Assembly: GCF_014596085.1 (NCBI RefSeq)
Contig: NZ_JACCJY010000014.1
Location: forward strand, 1 to 46,197
Origin: Azospirillum tabaci
GTDB taxonomy: Bacteria; Pseudomonadota; Alphaproteobacteria; Azospirillales; Azospirillaceae
Reading direction: 5' to 3'
DNA: 46,197 bases
The translations under genes and the position numbers were made by a program. The notes under the pieces are model-generated. The model did not search any database. It was not told where the DNA came from and was given only the letters and a program-made list of their open reading frames with translations. This document shows positions 35,518 through 46,113 of this stretch, piece after piece (position 1 is the stretch's first letter; each line of letters starts with the position of its first letter).

Positions 35518-36690
35518 TCAGCGGCGGGCGGCCGCCCACAGCACCCCCGCCGCCCCCACCGCCACCAGCGCCAGGACGGCGGAGAGCAGAAGCGCCGCCG
35601 TCTCCCCCGCCCGCTCGATGATGACCGCGTAGCCCATCGGCGCCAGGGCGGCGGCGTAGAAGCTGGGCACCAGCAGCCGCCCGACCGTCCGGCCGTAGCT
35701 CTGCGGGTCGAACAGCACCAGCGGCAGCGTGCCGCGCACGATGGTCGCCAGCCCGGCCCCCGCCCCGAACAGCAGGGAGAAGGCGACGCCGGCCGCCAGC
35801 ACCTCGCCGCTCCACAAGCCGATCAGGAAGCCGGGCAGCAGCAGGCCGCAGGCGAGCAGCGCCAGGGCGGTGGGGTGCAGGCGGGACCCGGACAGCACCT
35901 CGCACAGCCGGGCCGAGGACTGGCCGACGCCGCGCACCGTGGAGATCCACACCGCCGCCGCGGGCGCCGCCCCCAGCCCGACCAGGATGCCGATCATGTG
36001 CGCCGACATCGCCGAGGTCAGCACCCCCACCGCCGTGGTCATCACCATGTAGAACAGCGGCGCCACCCAGCTCCGCCGCGGGCCAACGGGTCCGGCGGGT
36101 TCCGTCCCGGCGGGCGGCGCCGGGCGCACGTAGCGGTCGGACGGGATGGCCGCGTGCAGCGGGATCGTCAGAAGCGCGATCACGGCGTAGGCGACCAGGG
36201 CGCCGCGCCAGCCCCAGGCGTCGGCCATCGCCTGCCCCACCGGCCAGAGCACGGTGGAGGCCAGCCCGCCCAGCAGCGTGATCTGCGAGATCGGCACCCG
36301 CGCCAGCGGGCCGCCCAGCCGGGCCAGGGCGGCGAAGGCCGCCTCGTACAGGCTCGCCCGCATCGCCAGACCCAGCACCAGCCAGGAGGCGTAATAGCTC
36401 ACCAGCCCGGTGGAGGTGGCCAGCCCCAGGCACCCCGCCGCCGTCAGCAGCGAGCCGATGACCATCACCGGGCGCCCGCCCCAACGGTCGATGGCCCGCC
36501 CGACGCTGCCCGACACCACCCCCATGACCAGAAGCGCCGCCGTGAAGCCGCCGAAGGCCACCGGCAGGCTCAGGCCCAGGTCCGCAGCCATGGGGTTTCC
36601 GAAAATGGCGATCAGGTAATAGGAGATCCCCCAGCACAGCAGCTGCGAGACGCCGAGGAACCAGACCAGCCGGCGGGTGATGTGAGACAT
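35518..36690 (-). CDS. MFS transporter
   Basis: The 390-residue protein has about 12 hydrophobic helices and an MFS loop motif (GRAIDRWGGRPVMVIGSLLT). Family members export drugs, organic acids or sugars. The start at 36690 (MSHITRRLVWFLGV) begins just before the first helix; upstream codons are open but soluble in nature. The LysR gene is divergent, 101 bp away, and probably regulates it. The substrate is unknown. Confidence 0.88.
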   Translation of the reverse strand: MSHITRRLVWFLGVSQLLCWGISYYLIAIFGNPMAADLGLSLPVAFGGFTAALLVMGVVSGSVGRAIDRWGGRPVMVIGSLLTAAGCLGLATSTGLVSYYASWLVLGLAMRASLYEAAFAALARLGGPLARVPISQITLLGGLASTVLWPVGQAMADAWGWRGALVAYAVIALLTIPLHAAIPSDRYVRPAPPAGTEPAGPVGPRRSWVAPLFYMVMTTAVGVLTSAMSAHMIGILVGLGAAPAAAVWISTVRGVGQSSARLCEVLSGSRLHPTALALLACGLLLPGFLIGLWSGEVLAAGVAFSLLFGAGAGLATIVRGTLPLVLFDPQSYGRTVGRLLVPSFYAAALAPMGYAVIIERAGETAALLLSAVLALVAVGAAGVLWAAARR

Positions 36691-36791
36691 GACGGACCAG
36701 GGGACGACGGAAAGCGGCAGGCACCCTAGCCAGCCGGTAGGAAACCGACAAACGACTTGTCTTCCGCCGACCGGTGAGAAAAGCTCAACGG

Positions 36792-37688
36792 ATGTCCTCC
36801 CGCTTCCCACCGCTGAACGCCCTGCGCGCCTTCGTCGCCGCCGCCCGCCATTCCAGCTTCCGCCTCGCCGCGGAGGAGCTGAACGTCACCCCCGGCGCGG
36901 TCAGCCGCCAGATCCGCAGCCTGGAACTCTTTCTCGGCGTTCCCCTGTTCGATCGCAGCCAGCGGCAGGTCCGGCTGACCGAGGCCGGGGCGCGCTACTT
37001 CACCCGCATCGCCGACCTGTTCACCGAGATCCAGCAGGCGACCGACACGCTGCTCGACGGCGACGGGCGGCGGACGCTGCGGGTGGACTGCATCCCGACC
37101 TTCGCCATGCACTGGCTGCTGCCGCGCCTCCCCCTGTTCCAGCAGCGCTTCCCCGAGCTGGCGGTGTCGCTGTCCACCGCCCCCGGCCCGATCGACATCG
37201 GCCGTCCCTTCGACTACGCCATCCGCCGCGACCCCGCCCATTTCGCCGGGCTGAAGCCGCTGCCGCTGATGCGCGAGCATTGCGTGCCGGTGTGCAGCCC
37301 GTCCCTGCCGGGGCTGGAGACGCTGCGCAGCCCCGCCGACCTGACCCGCCGGACGGTCATCACCATCCGCGCCCGCGCCGACCTGCTGCCGGCCTGGAGC
37401 ACGGCGCACGGGCTGGAGCTGGACGCCTTCCGCAACCGGATGGAGGTCGACCACACCTACTTCGCCATCCAGGCGGCCGAGGACGGGCTGGGCGTCGCCA
37501 TCGTGCCGCGGCTGTTCGTGGAACGCCCGCTGGAAACCGGGCGGCTGACCGCGCCGCTGGGGTCCGAAGGGGTGGTGTCCGGCCACTATTACCTGCTGGA
37601 AAGCCGCCAGCGCGGCCACACCGAGGCGCCCGCCTTCCCCGATTGGCTGCGAGAACAGGCCGCCGGCGCGTCAACGCAGGGCCGATAA
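36792..37688 (+). CDS. LysR-family regulator (GcvA-like)
   Basis: The 298-residue protein has an N-terminal winged helix (PPLNALRAFVAAARHSSFRL, then AAEELNVTPGAVSRQIRSLE) and a C-terminal effector domain (about 90-290). The sequence is of the GcvA type. Divergence from the MFS gene suggests control of that exporter and of itself; the 101-bp gap has no clean T-N11-A pair I can vouch for. GTG 36774 is a possible earlier start. purQ follows 99 bp later. Confidence 0.9.
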   Translation: MSSRFPPLNALRAFVAAARHSSFRLAAEELNVTPGAVSRQIRSLELFLGVPLFDRSQRQVRLTEAGARYFTRIADLFTEIQQATDTLLDGDGRRTLRVDCIPTFAMHWLLPRLPLFQQRFPELAVSLSTAPGPIDIGRPFDYAIRRDPAHFAGLKPLPLMREHCVPVCSPSLPGLETLRSPADLTRRTVITIRARADLLPAWSTAHGLELDAFRNRMEVDHTYFAIQAAEDGLGVAIVPRLFVERPLETGRLTAPLGSEGVVSGHYYLLESRQRGHTEAPAFPDWLREQAAGASTQGR

Positions 37689-37787
37689 GGGAGAATGGCG
37701 GGGTCCTTGCCCTTGCTTTGACGGGGCGGGGCCTTTAGTGTCCGGCCTCGAACCGTTCCCCCCACGACGCCGGATTTTCCAAGCCCC

Positions 37788-38488
37788 ATGAAGGCCGCCG
37801 TCATCGTTTTCCCCGGCTCCAACCGCGAACGCGACGCCGTCGCCGCGCTGGAGGCCGCCAGCGGAACCAAGCCGCATCTGGTCTGGCACCGCGACACCGA
37901 ACTGCCCAAGGTCGATCTCATCCTCGTGCCGGGCGGCTTCTCCTATGGCGACTATCTGCGCTCCGGCGCCATGGCGGCGCACTCGCCGATCATGCGCGAG
38001 GTCAAGGCGCGGGCCGATCAGGGCGTGCGGGTGCTCGGCATCTGCAACGGCTTCCAGATCATCACCGAGGCGGGGCTGCTGCCCGGCGCGCTGATGCGCA
38101 ACGCCAAGCTGAAGTTCATCTGCCGCACGGTGCATCTGCGGGTGGAGAACACGGACAGCCCCTTCACGGCCAAGTACCGCAAGGGCCAGATCGTCCGCTA
38201 CCCGGTGGCGCACGGCGACGGCAACTACTGGACCGACGCCGAGACGGTGAAGCGGCTGGACGGCGAGGGCCAGGTGGCCTTCCGCTACGTCAGCGACGAG
38301 GGCGACGCCGCCCCGCGCTGGAACCGGAACGACTGGAACCCGAACGGTTCGCTGGACAACATCGCCGGCATCTTCAACGCCAAGCGCACCGTGCTCGGCC
38401 TGATGCCGCACCCCGAGGACGCGGTGTCCGCCTTCCACGGCAACACCGACGGCAAGCCCATGTTCGATGGTCTGGTGGAGGCCCTGTC

Positions 38489-38492
<4 letters not shown>
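37788..38492 (+). CDS. purQ: FGAM synthetase glutaminase subunit PurQ
   Basis: PurQ releases ammonia from glutamine for PurL. The 234-residue class I amidotransferase has the triad C86 (LGICNGFQ), H208 and E210 (LMPHPEDA), and [17 protein letters not shown]. Its stop overlaps purL by 4 nt (GTGA). With purS 3.7 kb upstream and a terminator between, purQ-purL needs its own promoter; the 99 bp upstream have TTGACG (37718-37723) but no good -10. Confidence 0.97.
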
Positions 38493-40705
<2,213 letters not shown>

Positions 40706-40734
40706 TCGGACGCGGTTGAGGGTTCGAAGAACGG

Positions 40735-40760
40735 AAGGCCGGGCCATCGCCCGGCCTTTT
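40735..40760 (+). terminator. Rho-independent terminator after purL
   Basis: AAGGCCGGGC, loop CATC, GCCCGGCCTTTT: a perfect 10-bp stem followed by T's. Confidence 0.93.
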
Positions 40761-40776
40761 CGTTTCGGGGCGGAGT

Positions 40777-40891
40777 CTTGCCCCCACCCTTCCCACGGCT
40801 TCGCCGCGGGCCCCTTCCCTCCCCCGCTGGGCGGGAGAGGGAGAACAGTCCCCTCCCCTGCGAAGCGGGGGAGGGTTAGGGAGGGGGCAAG
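40777..40891. repeat. Inverted-repeat element, copy C, between purL and bolA
   Basis: A 115-bp copy with ends CTTGCCCCCACCCTTCCC and GGGTTAGGGAGGGGGCAAG (imperfect inverted repeats) and inner arms CCCTCCCCCGCT and AGCGGGGGAGGG, plus GGCTTCGCC. It fills most of the 330-bp gap before bolA. Nothing else is seen there. Confidence 0.78.
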
Positions 40892-41035
40892 GCTTGAGGG
40901 GGCAGGAGCTTCGGCACCACCAAACCCTTCGCACCGCGGAATGTCGTCGCTTCTCCGGTGACAAACCCGGCCGCTCCGCCTAATTATACGGGCAGCGCCC
41001 GCATGGGCAGGGATTGACGGAACAGGATGACGGCC

Positions 41036-41275
41036 ATGGCGATGGAAGCCGCGGTGATCGAGAAGCTCATCAGGGAAGGCATCCCGGACGCGACGGTGGA
41101 GATCGCCGACCTGCGCGGCGACGGCGACCATTACGCCGCGCTGGTCACCTCCGCCGCCTTCAAGGGCAAGTCGCGCGTGCAGCAGCACCAGATGGTCTAC
41201 GCCGCCCTCCAGGGCAAGATGGGCGGGGAGCTGCACGCCCTCGCCCTGACGACCGCCGTGCCGGAAGGCGCGTAG
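41036..41275 (+). CDS. bolA: BolA-family protein
   Basis: The 79-residue protein has the BolA/YrbA fold: EKLIREGIPDATVEIADLRG, a central DHYAALVTSAAFKGKSRVQQHQ with the FxGKSRVQxHQ motif, and YAALQGKMGGELHALALT. BolA proteins bind monothiol glutaredoxins and bridge [2Fe-2S] clusters for Fe-S transfer or iron sensing. The Grx4 gene follows 59 bp later, the usual partner. I choose ATG 41036 (AGGA 8 nt upstream); ATGs at 41027 and 41042 are also possible. Confidence 0.93.
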   Translation: MAMEAAVIEKLIREGIPDATVEIADLRGDGDHYAALVTSAAFKGKSRVQQHQMVYAALQGKMGGELHALALTTAVPEGA

Positions 41276-41334
41276 GACGGCATCCCGCAAGACACCCCGC
41301 AAGTCACGATGACATCGTAAGAAGGCCGAGAGAC

Positions 41335-41676
41335 ATGGTTGACCAGAACGTCAAGGATCGCATCGAGCAGGACATCAAGGGCAACGATGTCGTGCTGTAC
41401 ATGAAGGGCACGCCCGTCTTCCCGCAGTGCGGCTTCTCCGCCGCCGTCGTCCAGGTGCTCAGCACCGTCGGCGTGAAGTTCAAGGGCATCAACATCCTTG
41501 AGGACCCGGGCCTGCGCCAGGGGCTGAAGGACTATTCGAACTGGCCGACCTTCCCGCAGCTCTACGTCAAGGGCGAGCTGGTCGGCGGCTGCGACATCGT
41601 GCGCGAGATGTACGAGTCGGGCGAGCTGCAGTCGCTGCTGGCCGACAAGGGCGTCGCGACGGGCGCCAACGCCTGA
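41335..41676 (+). CDS. grxD: Monothiol glutaredoxin (Grx4 type)
   Basis: The 113-residue protein has the CGFS active site (PQCGFSAA, C32) with the [2Fe-2S]-binding surroundings KGTP at 24-27, WPTFPQLYV and GGCDIVREM. It carries Fe-S clusters with BolA. The ATG is preceded by GAAGGCCGAGAG. The gene ends the purQ-purL-bolA-grxD run on this strand; a terminator follows 42 bp later. Confidence 0.96.
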   Translation: MVDQNVKDRIEQDIKGNDVVLYMKGTPVFPQCGFSAAVVQVLSTVGVKFKGINILEDPGLRQGLKDYSNWPTFPQLYVKGELVGGCDIVREMYESGELQSLLADKGVATGANA

Positions 41677-41691
41677 TCGGCCATCCGCGCC

Positions 41692-41719
41692 GCAGACGTG
41701 TGACAGCAGACGTGTGACA
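41692..41719 (+). repeat. 14-bp tandem duplication after grxD
   Basis: GCAGACGTGTGACA occurs twice head to tail (41692-41705, 41706-41719), between the grxD stop and its terminator. It looks like a slippage duplication. Confidence 0.8.
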
Positions 41720-41747
41720 AAGGGCTCCGCCACCGCGGGGCCCTTTT
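41719..41747 (+). terminator. Rho-independent terminator after grxD
   Basis: AAAGGGCTCCGC, loop CACC, GCGGGGCCCTTTT form a stem with one mismatch and a T-run. Confidence 0.85.
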
Positions 41748-41856
41748 CCTTTGGCGGAACAGGCCCCGGCCCATCCTTGTTTTTCCATCGACGAATCCGC
41801 GGAGGTGTCGGCACGGACTCGGCACGAACGAGGGGCACGGACAAGGAGGCCCGGTC

Positions 41857-42291
41857 ATGGACAGGCGCGTGTTTCCAGCGGCGGCGCTGCTGGCACTGAT
41901 GGCTCTTCCCGCTCTGGCGCAGGGCCAGGATGGAACGGTCCCCAAGCAGGAGCGGCTGACCGCCTGCCGGGACGAGGTGTCCCGCTTCTCCGACCTGTTT
42001 CTGGGCGACAAGGTGGTGGCCGGCGGGCGCAATCACACCGCCCTGACCGGTGAGCAGAAGGACCGGCTGCGCGGCCTGCTGGGCGAGGCGCGATCCGCCG
42101 CCGGCAAGGGCGATCCGGACGGCTGCGTGGACCGGCTGCGCGAGGCCCGCGCGCTGGTCCGCAATGAGGGCGTCGGCACCAACGTGCCGATCGGCCGGGG
42201 CTCGTCGGGGTCGTCCGGTTCGATGCCCCGTAGCGGCGGGCCAACCGGCAGTGGAAGCGGAAGCGGCACCACAGGCGGCGGAGGGGGCTGA
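41857..42291 (+). CDS. Secreted hypothetical protein with a Gly/Ser tail
   Basis: The 144-residue protein has a signal peptide (MDRRVFPAAALLALMALPAL, cleavage after AQ or LAQ), two cysteines (ACRDE, GCVDR) that could pair, a helical middle (LTGEQKDRLRGLLGEARSAA) and a low-complexity tail of Gly and Ser (about 115-144). AAGGAGG lies 7 nt before the ATG, a strong site. No family is recognised. It should be periplasmic. Confidence 0.7.
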   Translation: MDRRVFPAAALLALMALPALAQGQDGTVPKQERLTACRDEVSRFSDLFLGDKVVAGGRNHTALTGEQKDRLRGLLGEARSAAGKGDPDGCVDRLREARALVRNEGVGTNVPIGRGSSGSSGSMPRSGGPTGSGSGSGTTGGGGG

Positions 42292-42391
42292 GCGGGAAAA
42301 CCCCTGCGGGAAATGCGGCATTCCCGGCGCGCAGTGCGGGCATGAGGGGGCGTTTCTATCGCCCATTTCTTGGGCATGGTAAAGGGGAGTC

Positions 42392-43381
42392 ATGGCCCAG
42401 ACTCCCTCCCCCTCATCGCCGCAGGCCGACGGGCGCAACCCCGCCACCCTGGGCTTCGCCGCCGCCTTGACCGCCTTCCTGATCTGGGGTGGGCTAGCGC
42501 CGATCTTCTTCAAGCAGCTCGGCAACGTCGGGGCGGTGGAGGTCGTCGCCCACCGGGTGCTGTGGACCGTGGTGCTGGTCGGCTTGTGGCTGGTGCCGAC
42601 GCGCGGCCTGTCCGGCATCCTGCGCGGGGTTGGAAGCTGGCGGCGGCTGGGCATCTTCCTGGTGACGACGGCGTTGATCGGCAGCAACTGGACCATCTTC
42701 ATCTGGGCCGTGAACAACGGCCATTTGGTGCAGTCCAGCCTCGGCTACTACATCAACCCGATCATCAACGTGCTGCTGGGCATGGCCTTCCTTCAGGAGC
42801 GGCTGTCGAAGCGGCAGGGCGTGGCGGTCGTGATCGCGGCGGCGGGCGTGCTGAGCCTCGTCCTGTCCTATGGCGAGGTTCCCTGGGTGGCGCTGTCGCT
42901 GGCCTTGACCTTCGGCGTCTACGCGCTGGTCCGCAAGAAGGCGGCCATCGACCCGGTGATCGGGCTGCTGGTGGAAACGGTGCTGCTGGTGCCGCCGGCC
43001 ATCGCTTATCTGCTGTGGCTCGGCGCCCATGGGCTGGGGAACTTCGGCGTCCACGGGCTGGGCACCGACCTGCTGATCATCCTGACCGGCCCTGTGACGG
43101 CCATCCCGCTGGTGCTGTTCATGGTCGGCGCCGCCCGGCTGAAGCTGTCGACCATCGGCATCCTGCAGTACATCAGCCCGACCGGCCAGCTCCTGCTGGG
43201 CGTCGCGGTCTATGGCGAGGCCTTCACCTCCTCCCACCTGCTGGCCTTCGTGTGCATCTGGGTGGCGCTGGCGCTCTATTCGGCGGACGCGCTGTTCACC
43301 CACCGGGCGGCCCGCGCCGAGGCCAGGGCCGAACAGAACCGGGCGGAACAGGCCCGCGCCGCCGCCTGCCGCGCCGATTGA
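42392..43381 (+). CDS. rarD: RarD/EamA-family transporter
   Basis: The 329-residue protein has about ten TM helices and the RarD sequence features: FLIWGGLAPIFFKQLG, AHRVLWTVVL, SSLGYYINPIINVLLGM and LKLSTIGILQYISPTGQLLL. RarD proteins are inner-membrane permeases of the drug/metabolite superfamily, first linked to chloramphenicol tolerance. The C-terminal tail is Ala/Arg/Glu-rich. AAAGGGGAG sits just before the ATG. Confidence 0.9.
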   Translation: MAQTPSPSSPQADGRNPATLGFAAALTAFLIWGGLAPIFFKQLGNVGAVEVVAHRVLWTVVLVGLWLVPTRGLSGILRGVGSWRRLGIFLVTTALIGSNWTIFIWAVNNGHLVQSSLGYYINPIINVLLGMAFLQERLSKRQGVAVVIAAAGVLSLVLSYGEVPWVALSLALTFGVYALVRKKAAIDPVIGLLVETVLLVPPAIAYLLWLGAHGLGNFGVHGLGTDLLIILTGPVTAIPLVLFMVGAARLKLSTIGILQYISPTGQLLLGVAVYGEAFTSSHLLAFVCIWVALALYSADALFTHRAARAEARAEQNRAEQARAAACRAD

Positions 43382-43398
43382 TGGCCGATTGAGGCCGG

Positions 43399-44097
43399 TC
43401 AGGCCCGCGGCGCGAGGCCGTGGGCCATGGTGTGGGCGAGCGTCTTCACCACCTCGTTGACCCGGTCCGGGCAACGCCCGAACACCACCTGATCGAGGAA
43501 GCCCAGCCCGAAGCTGAGCGTGGCGATGCCCGCCGCGACATGGGCGAGGTCGGCGTCCGCCGCGATCGCCCCGCGCTCGCGGAAAATCTCCAGCCGGCTG
43601 AGCAGGCAGGGGATGCGGCTTTCCGACAGGGTACGGGCCATCTCGTTTGCGATGTCCGGATCGACCAGCGCGCGCGCCAGCATCACCCGCGTGAAGTCGC
43701 GGCACTTCCAGGCGTGGCGGAGCTGGTGCAGCAGAAACGCCGCCAGATCCTCCTCCAGATCGTCGCCCGGCGGCGGCATGGCGCAGCCGCTCCCCTCCTC
43801 GCGCCCGTAGCGTTCCACGACGGCCAGCAGCAGTCCGGCTTTCCCTGAAAAGTAGCGCTGGATCAACTGCTCGTTCACACCCGCGCGGCCCGCGATGTCG
43901 CGCGTGGTCGCGGCGTCGAAGCCACGCTCGGCGAACACCATCTTGGCCGCGTCCAGCAGGACTCCCTTGGTCGCCTCGCGATCGCGCTTGCGCGCGGGCG
44001 CGTCGGTCCCGGCGGCGCAACAGCCGTTGTCAGTCGCCGGGCCAATCGCCGGGTCGATGGCCGGGGTGTCGGTCTTGTCCACGATGCAGGCCCTCAT
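43399..44097 (-). CDS. TetR-family regulator, Cys-rich
   Basis: The 232-residue protein has a TetR helix-turn-helix (about 35-82: LLDAAKMVFAERGFDAATTR, then DIAGRAGVNEQLIQRYFSGK) and a helical ligand domain. Seven cysteines (C4, a CC pair near 20, and four in the ligand domain) are unusual and fit a redox or electrophile sensor. The start at 44097 is the first ATG in a sensible context; the frame continues upstream into the operators. It is divergent from nemA, and two palindromes between them are the likely operators, so it should repress nemA and itself. Confidence 0.88.
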   Translation of the reverse strand: MRACIVDKTDTPAIDPAIGPATDNGCCAAGTDAPARKRDREATKGVLLDAAKMVFAERGFDAATTRDIAGRAGVNEQLIQRYFSGKAGLLLAVVERYGREEGSGCAMPPPGDDLEEDLAAFLLHQLRHAWKCRDFTRVMLARALVDPDIANEMARTLSESRIPCLLSRLEIFRERGAIAADADLAHVAAGIATLSFGLGFLDQVVFGRCPDRVNEVVKTLAHTMAHGLAPRA

Positions 44098-44135
44098 ACT
44101 GGCCGCCGATCCCTGCGGCGGCTGAATGATAATAG

Positions 44136-44151
44136 GTATGCACGTGCATAC
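44136..44151. promoter_or_regulatory. Perfect palindromic operator O1
   Basis: GTATGCACGTGCATAC is a perfect 16-bp palindrome. It abuts a TTGACA -35 box (44152-44157) of a plus-strand promoter for nemA, and lies 39 bp from the TetR start. Confidence 0.75.
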
Positions 44152-44157
44152 TTGACA
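44152..44157 (+). promoter_or_regulatory. TTGACA -35 box for nemA, between two operators
   Basis: TTGACA is an exact -35 match, directly after operator O1. A -10 would fall at about 44175-44182 (AAGTAT with 18-bp spacing, a poor match), where operator O2 begins, so a bound repressor would cover both promoter elements. Confidence 0.55.
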
Positions 44158-44177
44158 AGCCCGGATGGCGCTGGCAA

Positions 44178-44193
44178 GTATGTACGCACATAC
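44178..44193. promoter_or_regulatory. Imperfect palindromic operator O2
   Basis: GTATGTACGCACATAC has the same GTATG-N6-CATAC frame as O1 with a 42-bp centre-to-centre offset (four helical turns). The two sites would lie on the same face of the DNA. Confidence 0.65.
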
Positions 44194-44287
44194 ATACCGG
44201 GCGCCGCCCAACCCGCGGACCCCCGGACCCCACTTTGGGACACCCCAACGTGGGACCCGATTTTTGAATCGAGAGGGCAACCGCATC

Positions 44288-45391
44288 ATGACCACCGCCG
44301 ATCTGTTCACGCCGCTGCGTCTTGGCTCCATGGAGTTGCCGAACCGCGTCATCATGGCGCCGATGACCCGCAGCCGCGCGGGCGAGGGCAACGTTCCCAC
44401 CCCACTGATGGCCGAATATTACGGCCAGCGCGCCTCCGCCGGCCTCATCATCACCGAGGCGACGCAGGTCTCGGCCACCGCCCAGGGCTATCCCAGCACG
44501 CCGGGCATCCACACCGACGCGCAGACGCTCGCCTGGCGCCGCATCGCGGAGGAGGTCCACGCCAAGGGCGGGCTGATCGCCGCGCAGCTCTGGCACGTCG
44601 GCCGCATCTCCCACACGGAATTCCAGCCGAACGGCGCCCTGCCGGTCGCCCCCTCGGCGATCGCCGCCGCCGGCGAGTCCTACACCAGCAAGGGCTTGGC
44701 GCCCTTCCCCACCCCGCGCGCCCTGGAGACCGACGAGATTCCCGGTCTGGTCAAGGCTTTCGCCGACGCCGCCAAGCGCGCGGTCTTCGACGCCGGGCTG
44801 GACGGGGTGGAGATCCACGGCGCCAACGGCTATTTGATCGACCAGTTCCTGCGCGACCGCACCAACAAGCGCACCGACCGCTACGGCGGCGCCGTGGCGA
44901 ACCGGGCCCGCTTCCTGCTGGAGATCGTGGACGCGGTGACCACCGCCGTCGGCCCCGGCCGGGTCGGTGTCCGGCTGTCGCCGACCGGCACATTCAACGA
45001 CATGGCCGACAGCGACCCGCGGGCGCTCTACACCCATGTCACCGAGGCGCTGAACCCCTACGGCCTCGCCTTCCTGCACGTGATCGAAGGCCAGCCGGGC
45101 CACCACATGGCCCCGCCGGAAGGCGCCCCGCACCTCGCGGCGGAGCTGCGCCGGATCTTCAAGGGCCCCTTCATCATCAACGGCGGCTACAGCAAGGAGC
45201 AGGCCGAAGCGGCAATCGCCGCCGGCGCGGCGGACGCGGTGAGCTTCGGCGAACCCTTCATCGCCAACCCGGACCTGCCGGAACGCTTCCGTCGCGACGC
45301 GGCGCTGAACACGCCGGACAAGGCCAGCTATCACGGCGGCGACGCCCGCGGCTACACCGACTATCCGGCGCTGGAAACGGCTGACGCCTGA
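44288..45391 (+). CDS. nemA: NemA-type alkene/N-ethylmaleimide reductase (Old Yellow Enzyme)
   Basis: The 367-residue flavoprotein reduces activated alkenes, maleimides, nitro compounds or nitrate esters with NADPH and bound FMN. It has MAPMTRSRAGEGNVPTPLMA, QLWHVGRISH, the substrate-binding pair H177/N180 and Y182 in IHGANGYLIDQF, TDRYGGAVANRARF and a C-terminal SFGEPFIANPDLPERF. GAGAGGG lies 9-15 nt before the ATG. With the divergent Cys-rich TetR gene it resembles the E. coli nemR-nemA logic of electrophile sensing and removal. A terminator follows. Confidence 0.95.
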   Translation: MTTADLFTPLRLGSMELPNRVIMAPMTRSRAGEGNVPTPLMAEYYGQRASAGLIITEATQVSATAQGYPSTPGIHTDAQTLAWRRIAEEVHAKGGLIAAQLWHVGRISHTEFQPNGALPVAPSAIAAAGESYTSKGLAPFPTPRALETDEIPGLVKAFADAAKRAVFDAGLDGVEIHGANGYLIDQFLRDRTNKRTDRYGGAVANRARFLLEIVDAVTTAVGPGRVGVRLSPTGTFNDMADSDPRALYTHVTEALNPYGLAFLHVIEGQPGHHMAPPEGAPHLAAELRRIFKGPFIINGGYSKEQAEAAIAAGAADAVSFGEPFIANPDLPERFRRDAALNTPDKASYHGGDARGYTDYPALETADA

Positions 45392-45433
45392 TCCCTCTCC
45401 CCCGCGGGGATTGCCCCCGATCCCCGCACCTCA

Positions 45434-45467
45434 AGGCCGGGACCCGCAAGGGTTCCGGCTTTTTTTT
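45434..45467 (+). terminator. Rho-independent terminator after nemA
   Basis: GCCGGGACCC, loop GCAA, GGGTTCCGGC (one G-U pair) and then eight T's. Confidence 0.92.
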
Positions 45468-45484
45468 AATGAAAGCCGGCAGCT

Positions 45485-45820
45485 CTATCGCGGCAGAAGT
45501 CCGGAGGTCACCGCGGTCACGGCCAGCCGGTCGGCCTCGGCTAGCATGCCGAGCCCATAGAGCACCAGATCATCTTGAAGCGTAAAAAGCTTGCAGCGGA
45601 ACTTGCAGGGTTTCTTCAGACCAGCCTCGGCATAAGCGGTCAGTTCGACATCCGAAGGCCACGCGCTGTGCGCAGCACTCGTGACCATGCCGCACAGGAT
45701 GTGGCCATGAGCCTGCTGAAAGTCCGCCTACGAGAGAACCAGCGCGGGCCGCCGCTTGGCTGTACCGAGGTCCGTGAAGGGAAAGGGAAGGACCACCACG
45801 GACCAGCGGTCAAAGATCAT
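45485..45820 (-). pseudogene. PemK/MazF-type toxin gene broken by an in-frame amber codon
   Basis: From ATG 45820 the frame reads MIFDRWSVVVLPFPFTDLGT, then AKRRPALVLS, then TAG (45728-45730, codon 31), then ADFQQAHGHILCGMVTSAAH and on to LYGLGMLAEADRLAVTAVTS before the natural TAG at 45485-45487. Both halves match the PemK/MazF endoribonuclease family (FPFTD, RRPALVLS, ITSA-like VTSA, KLFTL-x-D), and no frameshift is needed. Complete, it would be 111 residues. A start at ATG 45688 would give only the C-terminal 67 residues without the RNA-cleaving N-terminal part. It overlaps the antitoxin gene by 11 nt. A sequencing error would have the same appearance. Confidence 0.85.
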
Positions 45821-46046
45821 CGAACGCCTCGTCGTCCTCGGGCGAGGCCCATTTCGACAGACTGCCTTCCAGCGCTTTCAGATAAGCGGTATCGACGCTG
45901 GGCGCCTTGAGGGGCGCCTTGCGGATCACCGCCTGCCCGTCCTTCACGGAAAACAGGATCGGGTCGCCTTCCTTCAAGCCCAAGGCATCGCAGACGTCCT
46001 GGGGAATCAGCGCCCTGTTGTCGGCGGCCAGCCGCGAGATGTGCAT
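45810..46046 (-). CDS. MazE/AbrB-type antitoxin
   Basis: The 78-residue protein has a SpoVT-AbrB DNA-binding fold at the N-terminus (MHISRLAADNRALIPQDVCD, then ALGLKEGDPILFSVKDGQAV) and an acidic C-terminal tail (WASPEDDEAFDDL) of the kind that wraps the toxin. ATG 46046 has GGAG 6 nt upstream; ATG 46058 is an alternative that adds four residues. Its end overlaps the toxin start by 11 nt, the usual antitoxin-first layout. It is intact while the toxin is not. Confidence 0.82.
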   Translation of the reverse strand: MHISRLAADNRALIPQDVCDALGLKEGDPILFSVKDGQAVIRKAPLKAPSVDTAYLKALEGSLSKWASPEDDEAFDDL

Positions 46047-46113
46047 TGCCGTCTCCATCACCCGGTGCTCCACGACAGTAGCACCGGCGGCCACGACCGC
46101 CCATCCCCAAACG

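Noticed and set aside
45485..45688. A 67-residue stand-alone gene at the toxin locus
   Set aside because: It is the C-terminal part of the PemK/MazF-type frame after the amber codon, in the same frame, so it is a gene remnant.
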